NCBI RefSeq assembly: GCF_017591435.1
Contig: NC_059303.1
Location: forward strand, 5,760,360-5,824,359
DNA from: Portunus trituberculatus
Lineage: Eukaryota > Arthropoda > Malacostraca > Decapoda > Portunidae
Length of the DNA stretch: 64,000 bases
Direction: 5' to 3'
The position numbers were made by a program, and so were the translations under genes. The notes under the pieces are model-generated. The model was not told where the DNA came from and did not search any database. It saw only the letters and a list, made by a program, of their open reading frames with translations. Of the stretch, positions 50,059 to 61,996 are shown piece by piece (position 1 is the first letter of the stretch; the number at the start of each line of letters is the position of its first letter).

Positions 50059-50489
50059 CTCCTAATGCATCTTCCAGGAAATTCATACCCCTCAAAAAAG
50101 GCAGCAGGAACAATTCACACGTACCCAAGCTTAACACAAATACACTGCGACTTTTTAACGCCACCGCAATGCTTTTCACACCTGGAATTATGTGGGAGCT
50201 CATGAAAAATTTGCTTCGTAAACACATTAAAAGCAACATGTAAAACAGCTCCATGTATGACGGTCCTCAAGAGATGCTAAAATTTGCCTGGACTGCACTA
50301 ACCTACGAGTGTTCTGACCTTAACAACGCGAAAACACATCAAAGTTACTTGTATCTAGAGGTCATGCTTTCCTTAAACGCTTCCATTTAAGACTATATAT
50401 GCAACGCCCTTGTGCTGCCCGAGGTTGCTCCGCCCTGTTCAACTCTTGCGCTGCTTGGCCCCACACCAACTTTCCTCAACTTCGAGCGC
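50056..50489. other. unique sequence, nothing recognised
   Basis: No supported feature. Confidence 0.45.
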
Positions 50490-50531
50490 TACACCACACC
50501 ACACCACACACACACCACACCACACCACACT
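50490..50531 (+). repeat. (ACACC)n pentanucleotide repeat
   Basis: Six or seven ACACC pentamers broken in the middle by a short CA run. Confidence 0.92.
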
Positions 50532-50788
50532 TCCCCTAGCATCGCCTACATACTACCTCACATAGATTGCTAATGGAATTTTGGAGTCACAAGTACGAGA
50601 GTTCTGGTCCTTAACTGATTTTGTATGTCGCGGCAATGACTTGCACGTCCCGGGGCGGCTTAATAGGAGGGTTATAAATGGCCCAGTATTCACGCCCGCG
50701 CCCTCACGTATACTGCCTCCGCCGTCACCGAAATCTTCGTCTGCTACCACTTGATTTATCTCTCGCTTTATGCACAGAACATTAGGAA

Positions 50789-50790
<2 letters not shown>

Positions 50791-50851
<61 letters not shown>
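50791..50851 (+). repeat. (GT)n microsatellite
   Basis: About 30 GT units. Confidence 0.97.
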
Positions 50852-50857
<6 letters not shown>

Positions 50858-51217
50858 CACTAATAACACCAGCGGGGTACCTGAGGGTCCTTCCGCTGTG
50901 GTGGTATTATTCCAGCTGCCGCAGTCCACGGGGCCCTGTGCCCTTGGGCTGGCAGGTCCCTCGTGTTTGCCTACGACTGAGTTTTGTTTTCATTACCCCG
51001 GCGGAGTTATTGCGTTCCTGAATATGAGGAGAAAAATTCACGGCGTGTGTGACCCGCATGACTAACGAGTTAATAAGCCACAGCAGCACAGCGACGAGCA
51101 TCAAGGAAACAAAGCAGGCAGTTGACAGTGACGGTGACGGCCCAGGAGCATTCCACCCCAAGACGAAACCATGATAAGAAATGTAATAAAACCCTCCACC
51201 ACAGGCAAAAAGATGAG

Positions 51218-51220
<3 letters not shown>
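50852..51220. other. unique sequence, nothing recognised
   Basis: GC-rich for the window; no gene recognised. Confidence 0.45.

Positions 51221-51308
<88 letters not shown>
51221..51308 (+). repeat. (GT)44 microsatellite
   Basis: 44 GT units. Confidence 0.98.
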
Positions 51309-51311
<3 letters not shown>

Positions 51312-51851
51312 CATTCGGTCCTACTGACGCGGCAGACCTTGTGGTGGCAACATCGACGCCCCAGGGGAGCTCGGCGGAGGAGGGGGACGGCGCCCCTCTA
51401 ACCAGGTTTATCACAGCTTCCAACAGCGGAGGCGGCGATGGAGACAAGGGAGGAGGACTTCGAGGGAGATATCGTGAGGATCTCTCCTCAGAATGGTTGC
51501 CTGGGGGCGCGGCGGCTACAAGACAAACATATAATAAGGAGGGAAGAAGCTGACTTGTGAATGTACTGAATAGGGAGCGTCGCCCCCCTCAACGAGGCAA
51601 TTGGAGGGGACAACAATGTGCGGGACTCTCGCTTATGCGGGCGTGGCGTAATTCATGGCGGATGATGTGACATTTCAAGGGTAGGGTGGCCTTGGCCTCT
51701 GGGAGGCGCCACCCTGGAGGGGAGCGAGGCAAAGGACATAATCAAATTTCGTTACTGGGCACCATGGGATCGAAAGACTCCCGCGACGCGGGCCTCTATT
51801 CCTTCTGAACGAGCATCACTGCACGTCAGCATAGATAGACAGCCAGGCGCA

Positions 51852-51852
<1 letters not shown>
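51309..51852. other. GC-rich unique sequence
   Basis: The most GC-rich SSR-free part of this end; no gene or CpG-island promoter could be supported. Confidence 0.4.

Positions 51853-51904
<52 letters not shown>
51853..51904 (+). repeat. (CA)n microsatellite
   Basis: 26 CA units; inverted relative to the GT tract at 51221. Confidence 0.97.
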
Positions 51905-51906
<2 letters not shown>

Positions 51907-51966
51907 TAAAACAGAGAAAGGAAACACCTTGAAACAAAAAAAGGTCTAGGTATATGAGTGTCCAAT

Positions 51967-51996
51967 CATCAGATAAATTTTCATCTGATAAATTTC
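51967..51996 (+). repeat. 15-bp tandem duplication
   Basis: CATCAGATAAATTTT is followed at once by CATCTGATAAATTTC. Confidence 0.9.
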
Positions 51997-52025
51997 AATC
52001 ACATCTAAACTATCGTGAGTGACAA

Positions 52026-52960
<935 letters not shown>

Positions 52961-52980
52961 GGGGCGGGGAGGGACGGGGG
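52961..52980 (+). other. G-quadruplex candidate
   Basis: Four G runs (4, 4, 3 and 5 G) separated by C, A and AC within 20 bases. Confidence 0.65.
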
Positions 52981-53004
52981 AAGGATGGGTGGGATGAGGG
53001 AAGG

Positions 53005-53250
53005 TTAGGATACAACTGGTATGAAGTAGGGATGGAAGAGCAAAATGAGGAGAGATGGGTTACTGACAAGACTGATGCCTTGTCTTTCACACCCTCTTCT
53101 GAAGCTGCATTACAGACACACTATGAGAGGACGGGTAGCATGGCTGTAGGATAGGATGTAGCTGGTCTGAAGTAAGGATGGAAGATAAGACTAATCCTTT
53201 CTTTTTCACATCCTTTCTGAAGCTGCAGTAGAAGCATACCATGACACAGA
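53005..53250 (+). repeat. tandem duplication, unit about 142 bp
   Basis: TAGGATACAACTGGTATGAA at about 53007 pairs with TAGGATGTAGCTGGTCTGAA at 53149. GAAGTAGGGATGGAAGA pairs with GAAGTAAGGATGGAAGA, and TTCTGAAGCTGCATTACAGA with TTCTGAAGCTGCAGTAGAAG (about 53097 and 53215). Order is kept, with indels. Confidence 0.75.
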
Positions 53251-53607
53251 GAAATAAGTCATAGAGAGAAAAAATGAGAAAAAAATGGCAGAAAATATCC
53301 AAACGCGTAGAAATTAAAGATATTCCGATATTTACATCCTCTCCAGTAGATACCAAAGCCCCGCCCTCTTGCCGCGTCTTAATTCCTCTCTTTTAGGACA
53401 GATTCCGCCGGGACCCAACAGTCTTTCACCTCCGTCATAACATCTGTCACTGTAAAGATCCTCACATTTCTCTTCTCTCCCCTCCCGGAGCCAGCGCGGA
53501 GACGAAGCCACGATCACAGAGTTAGGTGGGGGCGGGGGAGATGTAGCCCTTATGAGATGACGCCATAAGGGTTAGAGGCACACCCAGGAAGTCTCCATAA
53601 GGTGTGA
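53251..53607. other. unique, G-rich toward the end
   Basis: GTGGGGGCGGGGGAGATG near 53527 precedes the G-quadruplex candidate below. No gene seen. Confidence 0.45.
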
Positions 53608-53632
53608 GGGGGCGCGGGGAGGGGATGGGGGG
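53608..53632 (+). other. G-quadruplex candidate
   Basis: Four G runs of 5, 4, 4 and 6 within 25 bases, with loops CGC, A and AT. Confidence 0.7.
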
Positions 53633-53726
53633 CGTTCAGTGCACCTCCTTATCCATATTTACTCTCCTTCAGTGGAATAAAAATGAGCAAAAGCGAAAGT
53701 AAATGAGAGTCAGGAGGTGGAGTAAT

Positions 53727-53906
53727 GGAAGGAGGAGGAGGAGGAAGAGGAGGAGGAGGAGACAAGAAGAAGAAGAAGAAGAAGAAGAAGAAGAAGAAGA
53801 AGAAGAAGAAGAAGAAGAAGAAAAGAAGAAGAAGAAGAAGAAGAAGAAGAAGAAGAAGAAGAAGAAGAAGAAGAAGAAGAAGAAGAAGAAGAAGAAGAAG
53901 AAGAAA
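53727..53906 (+). repeat. (GGA)n then (GAA)n in a polypurine block
   Basis: GGA triplets to 53761, then about 47 GAA triplets at 53764-53906 with a single frame slip near 53821. The surrounding strand stays almost purely A and G from about 53.72 to 54.05 kb. Arg, Glu, Lys and Ser runs in the frames are artefacts. Confidence 0.97.
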
Positions 53907-54210
53907 TAAACAAAGGGGCGAGGGGAAAGTTAGAAAAGCAGAATAAAATGAAAAAGAAAATAAGAATAAAGAGAAAAAAATAAAAGGTAAGAATAAGAAA
54001 AGAAAGAGAAAAAAACAAGTGGAAAGGAGAAGAGGAAGGGCAAGGGAGGAAGAAGGCTCACTTGGCTATCATCGCCTCTCACATGAAGCTCGTTCCTCTC
54101 ACCTCTCACCTCTCACATGACTTTCCTCAGGCTCTTCAGTGGCCCCTTCGTGTACCTGGCGAGGCGAGGCTTTACTACCACGGCTGCTCACAGGTAAGGG
54201 AACACCTGGG

Positions 54211-54211
<1 letters not shown>

Positions 54212-54267
<56 letters not shown>
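54212..54267 (+). repeat. (CA)n microsatellite
   Basis: 28 CA units. Confidence 0.97.
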
Positions 54268-54269
<2 letters not shown>

Positions 54270-54349
54270 GTCAGAAGGTGCTGGTGAGAAGTGAGGCGAA
54301 ATAGAGCGTTACTTTTGAACTGGTAAAAGTGGTGGGGAGGGAAGGCATC

Positions 54350-54425
54350 AGAGGGTGGAAAGGGATGAAGGGAAGGAAAGAAGGGAAGGGGAGAAGGGAA
54401 GGGGTGAAGGGAAGGGGAAGGGTTC
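54350..54425 (+). repeat. GAAGGG-type minisatellite
   Basis: GAAGGGAAGGGGA-like units of about 15 bases, best at 54375-54420. Confidence 0.75.
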
Positions 54426-54593
54426 TAAGGAGCTATGAGTCTTGAGGTTAGGGATGTAACGTGTATAGACGAGGAGTTTATATATATTCACTTGCTCTTG
54501 ATATTTTTCTTTCTCTTTTTTTTTTTTTTGAAGGATTTGGATCAAGGAGTAAGGAACGCCCCACCCAACCTCCAAATATTGCCTGCTGGTCCT

Positions 54594-54648
54594 CTCCTCC
54601 TCCTCCTCCTCCTCCTCCTCCTCCTCCTCCTCCTCCTCCTCCTCCTCA
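54594..54648 (+). repeat. (CTC)n trinucleotide repeat
   Basis: About 18 CTC triplets. Confidence 0.97.
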
Positions 54649-55084
54649 GACAACTTTTCAGACCACATAAACCTGATCGTGTTTCGCTGGAGGAAAGTTG
54701 GAAAAGGTAAGTTCTTCCTTCAGTAGTCTGACGAAACACCTGACGAAGGAAGACAGGAAGACAGAAAAGAAGGAAGAAAGGAAGGGAGGAAGGAAGAAAA
54801 AGGTAAGGATTGGATTCAGAGACTCTTTCATTTGTTGGACGACCACGTCAAATTTGAATAATTAAGCTTTTAATCTACATTCACCTTTGAGATCTGTGGT
54901 ATTTTGTTGTTTTAAACTCTCAATCTTTTAAAAGGTAACGTGATGGAGTTTGTGAAAGGTCGTGACACACACACACACACACACACACACGGGCAGGCGG
55001 ACACACAAAGGCTCACCATAGGCCTAAGCTCAAATCCTCCCGGTCAAAGAGGAACAATCAATACTGACGTCATCATTTTTCTGT
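54649..55084. other. unique sequence with short (CA)n
   Basis: A 13-unit CA tract lies at 54965-54991; AAGGAAGA words at 54.75-54.8 kb. No gene seen. Confidence 0.5.
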
Positions 55085-55500
55085 TTGTCGTCCATCTCGG
55101 AACTCAAAGGACGCGTCTATGGAACTGTCTACCTCCAGTTACTTGTATTTCTATCTCCAACTACGAATCTGCTTACAAATTTTCAGGACATCAGGAAAAG
55201 AAAAACTATACATTTGTAAATACTGAACTAGATTTATATGTTTTGCTCGCATCATCTATATATCTATTTATTGAGACATGTACGTACTTACTAATTAATT
55301 CTGAATGATTCACCTTAGACATCATCCAGATAAAAACTACATATTTGTAAATACTCAACTTGACTTGTATGTTTCACTTGTACCAGCTATAAATGTGTCT
55401 ACCTAGAAATGCTTAAACTATGTACTTATTTTTGTATCTCCGTTTTGAGCTCTATCATAAGCTATCCAAATGCTTATTCATCTGAAATTGTCTAAATATT
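55085..55500 (+). repeat. decayed tandem repeat, unit about 131-140 bp
   Basis: ATTTGTAAATACTGAACTAG at 55212 matches ATTTGTAAATACTCAACTTG at 55343 (131 apart), with ACATC, AAAAACTA and TATGTTT words kept in order. GTCTACCTCCAGTTACTTGT near 55126 and its follow-on ATTTCTATCTCC resemble GTCTACCTAGAAATGC and TTTTGTATCTCC near 55398-55440, giving a further unit. Confidence 0.72.
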
Positions 55501-55891
55501 TATCATTTTTGTGTTTTTTTTTCATGTTTGGCTTAGAGTTTATTGACTTATATTCCATAAATAATATATGAATCTACCATAATATCGACCCGCTTATCTA
55601 CGCCCGTATTCCTACCATTACCTGTCTGTCTTCTTATATGTGACAAATTTTATGGTGTCTTGAGTGTATCCCCTTTATTTCATCTTTCAATTAAGGTAAG
55701 TTTTAGCATTTTTTCCCGTCCTCCCCTCTCCTGCACGTGTTCTGTTCCCAAATGAGCAAATTCCATCTGATCACAAAGGGAAGTAAAACCACGTAGAGCG
55801 TAAAATATGAATTAATTTAGGTAACCGTGTTCCTTCAGTTCAGGGGAATAATACAGCAGATTATGGAAATAAATACATAACCGCTTTCAGG

Positions 55892-55893
<2 letters not shown>
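55501..55893. other. AT-rich unique sequence
   Basis: No repeat or gene recognised. Confidence 0.45.
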
Positions 55894-55937
<44 letters not shown>

Positions 55938-55964
55938 TAACATAAAGTAAAAAAAGAAACATTC

Positions 55965-56013
<49 letters not shown>
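55894..56013 (+). repeat. (CA)n stem, spacer, (GT)n stem-loop
   Basis: Twenty CA units plus GGAAT (to 55938) face ATTCC-C plus 23 GT units (from 55961). The pairing is perfect except for one bulged C, around a 22-base A-rich loop. The palindrome includes non-SSR bases (GGAAT/ATTCC), so it is not just two chance SSRs. Confidence 0.93.
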
Positions 56014-56014
<1 letters not shown>

Positions 56015-56680
56015 ACTAGGAAGCCAAAAGGAAAGTTGTCAAAACACCTCGAGATTTCCAAAGCAAACCCTTGAAACCTCGGGTCTTGTGGCGCTGTTTA
56101 TTGCATTCGCTTAAACAAATTTCAACTTCTGGGGAAACGAATCTAAAAAAAGACACAAATAAATTATTACCCTTCAAAAAGGCAAACATTCAAACGCTGT
56201 GAGTGGCACTTAACCGAATTTTCCACTATCATAACTAAATTGCGCGTACATACAACACACAGAGCTCTCTCAGTACGAGGAGAGGAAGGCAAGGGAAGGA
56301 GGGAGGAGAGAATGTAAGAAGCGCTAAATAAGGGAAAGGTGCGGTGCGTTTGTGGGGAAATGGGGGAGATATGGAGGAAAGATATATAGAGTAGACGAAG
56401 AGTAGTGAAAGAAGTTAGAAAAATAGTATGGGATGTGGGGATGATAAATAGGAAGGAAATGGTGTTGAAATGATGGATGGATTGGGCGGAAATACGGGCA
56501 GAGGGCGGAGCAATGGGCGTGAGGCGGGTAGTGGAGGGGAAGATACATATATGGGGCGTGTGTGGGCGCGTTCATCCATGACACCACATCAGCACCAGCG
56601 GGTTCCTGTTTACTCATCGTTAGCCAATCTAATTACCTACGATCACACCTGTATTTGATCCAGAATAAAGCTGTAGAGGT

Positions 56681-56681
<1 letters not shown>
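56014..56681. other. unique sequence, nothing recognised
   Basis: Purine-rich at 56.28-56.56 kb; no gene seen. Confidence 0.45.

Positions 56682-56772
<91 letters not shown>
56682..56772 (+). repeat. (GT)45 microsatellite
   Basis: About 45 GT units. Confidence 0.98.
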
Positions 56773-56773
<1 letters not shown>

Positions 56774-56928
56774 CAGCAGGCTACAGATTTGATGTTTCTT
56801 GAAAATTTGTTTAATAATTTGTTGTTTTGTGATTTTCTTTTAAATATTGTTTTTGGTTTAGAGAAGTTTTATTGGCTTTTAAAGTTAAAATGAGAATGCC
56901 TTTTCTTTTATATTTTCCTCATAACTTG

Positions 56929-57138
<210 letters not shown>

Positions 57139-57241
57139 ATACGGCTGCCGCATCTCTTCTCTTCTGTTCCTCTCCGTATCAATAACATTATTCCAAATTG
57201 AAAACATGAGAACAACCAGATACAAAAACTAGGCCTATAGA

Positions 57242-57274
57242 CACCACCACCACCACCACCACCACCACCACCAC
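57242..57274 (+). repeat. (CCA)n trinucleotide repeat
   Basis: 11 CCA triplets. Confidence 0.96.
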
Positions 57275-57539
57275 GAACACAAGGGAAACAAATGTAATAT
57301 CTTCTTTCTTTCCCACACTATTTTTTCCTTACTAAAGACGCTACTTCCTCGGTACGTTTTCTTTGGCTCTACTACGATCATTACCAGCGATCAAGACCAC
57401 TAATGACTCTCCTTTCTCGTCCCCGCCCAGTGAACACCAACCCGAGGCACAAAAACGCAAGGAAGAACAGGGAGAAAACAAACAGCTGCAGACCTATTGA
57501 CCCTCACCAGGCTGCTTGTGGTTAGATAGTCTGCTGTAT

Positions 57540-58310
57540 TATCTAATCTAAAGTAATTGACGTAGAGCAAGAAGGACAAGGGCTTCTTCTCACCCAGTAG
57601 TTCCCTTTTTACATTAATCTGAAGTGAGGCATGAAAGGCAGTAAAGACGAAGGCTCCTTATCATCCACTGCTAGCTTTTATTCATCTTTACAATTTATAA
57701 TAAAAAGTGAGACATACAGGTATATAAAGTTGAAGGCTCACCATCACACAAACATAAGACAAACAATACATGAAATAGAAATAATAAAAGATCCATGAAG
57801 CCATAAAGTTTACACGTGGCAGTTCCTGTGTGAGACAGTAAATATACCGAACTATTTCTATCTCTTCCATCCTCCTCCATAAATTTCCCTAATCTTCTTT
57901 AAAAAATCCTGATGACTCAACGCTAACCTTATAACAAAGACCTCACACACTGCTAGCCTTGATTCTGTTTACCTTCTTTTTTTCTTTTACACAAGAGCGG
58001 AGACTAAGGGCAAAAAAAAAAGGAAAATGAAAAAAAGGCCCACAGGATTGCCGGTTCCCTTAAAGTTATTAAGAATTATCCAAAAGCCAGGGACAAATGT
58101 CTTGATACCTCCCTCTTAAAAGAAATCAAGTCATAGAAAGATGGAAATACAGAAGCAGGCAAGGAGTTTCAGAATTTACCAGTTTACACTACATCAGTAA
58201 GGTAGTAAAGCCAAAGGCACCTCACCCACTCTTCATTTCAGTCTTGGCTATCTGAGGTAAGAAACACGATAGAAAATCAAAGCCTCCTCTTCACCTACCA
58301 CTCCCTCCAG
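57540..58310 (+). repeat. diverged repeat word in six places around a retrotransposon relic
   Basis: Variants of AAAGNCGAAGGCTCCTCATC, then ACCCACTGCTAGC, occur near 57574, 57648, 57729, 57937, 58209 and 58278. The first three are about 75-80 bases apart; the last three flank the non-LTR relic. This looks like an old short tandem array into which the retrotransposon tail was inserted. Confidence 0.6.
57960..58180 (-). mobile_element. non-LTR retrotransposon 3' relic (end of ORF2 plus 3' UTR)
   Basis: On the minus strand, 58174-58076 reads as the C-terminal tail typical of non-LTR reverse transcriptase polyproteins. NSLPASVFPS follows an in-frame TGA where these tails normally have Trp, then YDL and SFKREVSRHLSLAF, ending at TAA (58078-58076). 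The W-NSLP...F-K...HL pattern is a family hallmark. The remaining DNA down to about 57960, with A and T runs, would be 3' UTR. Everything upstream of the tail is missing, so this is a dead 5'-truncated copy. The clade is not determined. Confidence 0.78.
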
Positions 58311-58555
58311 CCTCCATTCCTATCACACTGAGGGAGGGACAGCCAGCAATCAGCCTCTAGGACACACGCAGAACAAAATATAAGCCAAAACACACAACAC
58401 TGCACCAAGTCCCGCGGAATACATAAATCCTGTAAAGTTTCCATCCCAACACACCCGCACCTCCCTCCCCGCGCCCCGACAGTACCTCCCACCACTTCCA
58501 CACGTCCAAACATTCACATACAAACTTAATCTATTTATGGCGACTGCAAATAAGG

Positions 58556-58558
<3 letters not shown>
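58181..58558. other. unique sequence, nothing recognised
   Basis: Apart from the last two repeat words described above, no feature. Confidence 0.45.

Positions 58559-58632
<74 letters not shown>
58559..58632 (+). repeat. (GA)37 microsatellite
   Basis: 37 GA units; inflates a 228-residue minus-strand frame at 58350-59036. Confidence 0.97.
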
Positions 58633-58635
<3 letters not shown>

Positions 58636-58789
58636 AGATGGACTAAAAATAAAAGCTTATCAGATTCCCTTTCTCTTCTATCTTTCCTGCATTGAAAACG
58701 GGAAACACGAAATTCACAAGTGCAAGCAACAAAGGGCGGCCCCACAAACCTCTCGGATTCATAATGGAGCTTCGAGAGGCTGTGGATCA

Positions 58790-58842
58790 AACCTTCGGAT
58801 AAGCGAGAGCGTATCGGACCTGAGCCGGATAAGCGAACAATT
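58790..58842. mobile_element. possible pogo/Tigger-type terminal sub-repeats
   Basis: CGGATAAGCGA occurs twice, 28 bases apart (about 58797 and 58825). Repeated GGATAA(G/T)CGA words are typical of the ends of pogo-like elements. No partner terminus or TA duplication was found, so this is a hint only. Confidence 0.3.
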
Positions 58843-58951
58843 TTAATATCGGTATATTTGTCGGCGCCTCGTTCACATCTCCATAATTGTGTGGGGGAGG
58901 AGAAGGGTGGGTGCATATTAATTCCCCCGCCAGGGACGCAGAAGGCACCGT

Positions 58952-58979
58952 GGGGAGGGAGGGGAGGGAAGGGAAGGGG
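58952..58979 (+). other. G-quadruplex candidate
   Basis: Six runs of three to four G separated by A or AA. Confidence 0.6.
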
Positions 58980-59095
58980 TGATGGAGGAGAGGCCAGAGG
59001 TGTTGCGACACCACCTGAAATACTTGACAGCCTCAACCACTCACCGATTCACCGGGATTCTTCAAAGCGTCGTGATGATGTTAGTAGTATTCATA

Positions 59096-59201
59096 GGTGG
59101 TGGTGGTGGTGGTGGTGATGGTGGTGGTGGTGGCGATCGTAGTAGTAGTAGTAGTAGTAGTAGTAATATATTACTGCTACTGCTGTTGCCAGTACTATTC
59201 T

Positions 59202-59255
<54 letters not shown>
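59096..59255 (+). repeat. (GGT)n, (AGT)n and (ACT)n with hairpin
   Basis: GGT to 59132, AGT at 59139-59164, then ACT at 59202-59255. The AGT and ACT tracts are reverse complements and can pair over about 26 bases around a 37-base loop. Confidence 0.95.
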
Positions 59256-59954
59256 AATAATAATAGGATGCATTATTAGAAATAACAACAATATAATGAT
59301 GATGATACGCCATTCAAATATATAAAAGTAGTACAAAAAGCTCCCTCTATTAACGCCAGAGTGTATTACATATTCATACTGAATTAAGTATTAGATAATT
59401 TATTCACGGCTGTTCGCTTCACTGTTCTAACTAGCACGGAAAAGTTTACTTTGTGATATTTACAAAAATTGTATATTTCATAATTACACAAAATGAAGAC
59501 ATGATAACTACAAACACATTTTCAAGCATTAACTTTGCTTTCAGCTCAGCATCACCCCGAGGCTTGTTTGAGCAGCACGTTCATCTCAACAACGAAACAG
59601 TTTTCCAGATAAGTTGAATATTTACCTGAACAATAGTATAGTAGATTAATTTCAGTTTATATTTCTTCGTAAACATTTACAACATGTTTATGCAATTAAC
59701 ACCAGCTGTACTTTCCCAGGACGCAGCGATCAAAACTCAATACCATTTCGCGAAATACACACACACTCAACACTCGCTCAGCAAAGGTATTTACTGCAGG
59801 GTTCTATTTCACCCGTGGGCTGCTTGAACTGCCAAACAGCGGCAGTAGCATAGGTCTTAGTGTGTTACTGTAACAACACACGGTACAGTCTTGACCTTAG
59901 CATTATTTATAGGTTTAGTACTTGTTTGGCACTAAACTTGCATTTACAATGAAC
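59256..59954. other. AT-rich unique sequence
   Basis: No gene or element recognised. Confidence 0.45.
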
Positions 59955-60245
59955 TTCTTTTCTGCACTGGTGAGTCAACAATTTAGCATTCCCTTGGTAG
60001 TGTGTAGGTGTACGATGATATAGCACTGGCACTAGCAATGGCTTAGTACTGGCTTGACAACCACTAGCTTGGAATATGTTTGTTTCTGGTCTGGTATTGT
60101 TTTGAAATTTGCCTTACATTGGTTTGATACTAACTTGACACTGCTTTTGTATTGATTTGAAACTGACTTGAAATAATATTGACTTTGGTTTGACAGTAAT
60201 GTGCACTGGCCTTGACAATGGCTCAACACTCGCTTACCACTGGCC
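59955..60245 (+). repeat. decayed 11-bp minisatellite
   Basis: From about 60040 the sequence reads as successive diverged copies of CTGGCTTGACA, for example CTAACTTGACA, CTGCTTTTGTA, TTGATTTGAAA, CTGACTTGAAA, CTGGCCTTGACA and CTGGCCTGAAA. The period is 11 with few indels. The 65-residue minus frame at 60032-60229 shows an 11-residue periodicity (SVSNQYKSS, LVSNQCKAN) because 33 bases are three units. Confidence 0.75.
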
Positions 60246-60579
60246 TGAAAGTTAACCCTACACTATAGCAAAAACCCAACATCATCCTTCAACTTTGAAT
60301 ATCACCGTGAATTACAGAAGAACATTTGAGCCCCAGCTGGAACACCAAGGTAATGTATGCTAAGTAAAGTGTAAAACTCGGCGCGACCATTGGCTTCTGT
60401 GAATCACGAATATCGGAAAATAAAACACATAAAAATCATGGCGCAAAAACTGCCTCCACTGACTCAGAAAGCGGAAATGAGCTCCGGGCGCTTCCTGAAT
60501 CCAAAATTATTCTGAACTCTACACTGAGGCTTGCCCAAAATGCAGCCGCCGCGAGCTGCAGAGAAGTGGGTTATGATGC
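60246..60579. other. unique sequence, nothing recognised
   Basis: No supported feature. Confidence 0.45.
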
Positions 60580-60690
60580 AGCGTTTCAGACTAATTACGT
60601 CCTGCAGAGAATATTCACAATTAATCTACCCGTGGAGCGCAATTAGTCGTAAAATTTAATTACGACATCCATCATCTGAAGCAATTATCT
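60580..60690. promoter_or_regulatory. cluster of ATTA/TAAT words, possible enhancer-like DNA
   Basis: At least five ATTA/TAAT cores in about 110 bases, including TAATTACG at 60592 and 60657. An interrupted palindrome with GTCGTAA/TTACGAC arms spans 60646-60666. Such cores are bound by homeodomain proteins in general; function here is inference. Confidence 0.25.
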
Positions 60691-61764
<1,074 letters not shown>

Positions 61765-61813
61765 AGTCTCTCTCTCTCTCTCCGTCTGTCTGTATGTCGG
61801 TATGTATGTATGC

Positions 61814-61872
<59 letters not shown>
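61765..61872 (+). repeat. compound (CT)n, CTGT/TATG words, (CT)n
   Basis: Short CT, CTGT and TATG tetramers lead into 29 CT units ending at 61872. Confidence 0.95.
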
Positions 61873-61875
<3 letters not shown>

Positions 61876-61926
61876 AATCTTTCAAAAGTTTGCTCACTCC
61901 TATCTCGCTTTTCTAAGTTTTCTCTT

Positions 61927-61996
<70 letters not shown>

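Noticed and set aside
53703..54018. Lys-, Arg-, Glu- and Ser-run proteins
   Set aside because: Translation of GGA and GAA triplets in a polypurine block.
58350..59036. 228-residue minus-strand protein
   Set aside because: Runs through a GA microsatellite and candidate transposon termini; no domain.
60032..60229. Apparent 11-residue repeat protein on the minus strand
   Set aside because: Explained by the 11-bp DNA repeat; no start context or homology.
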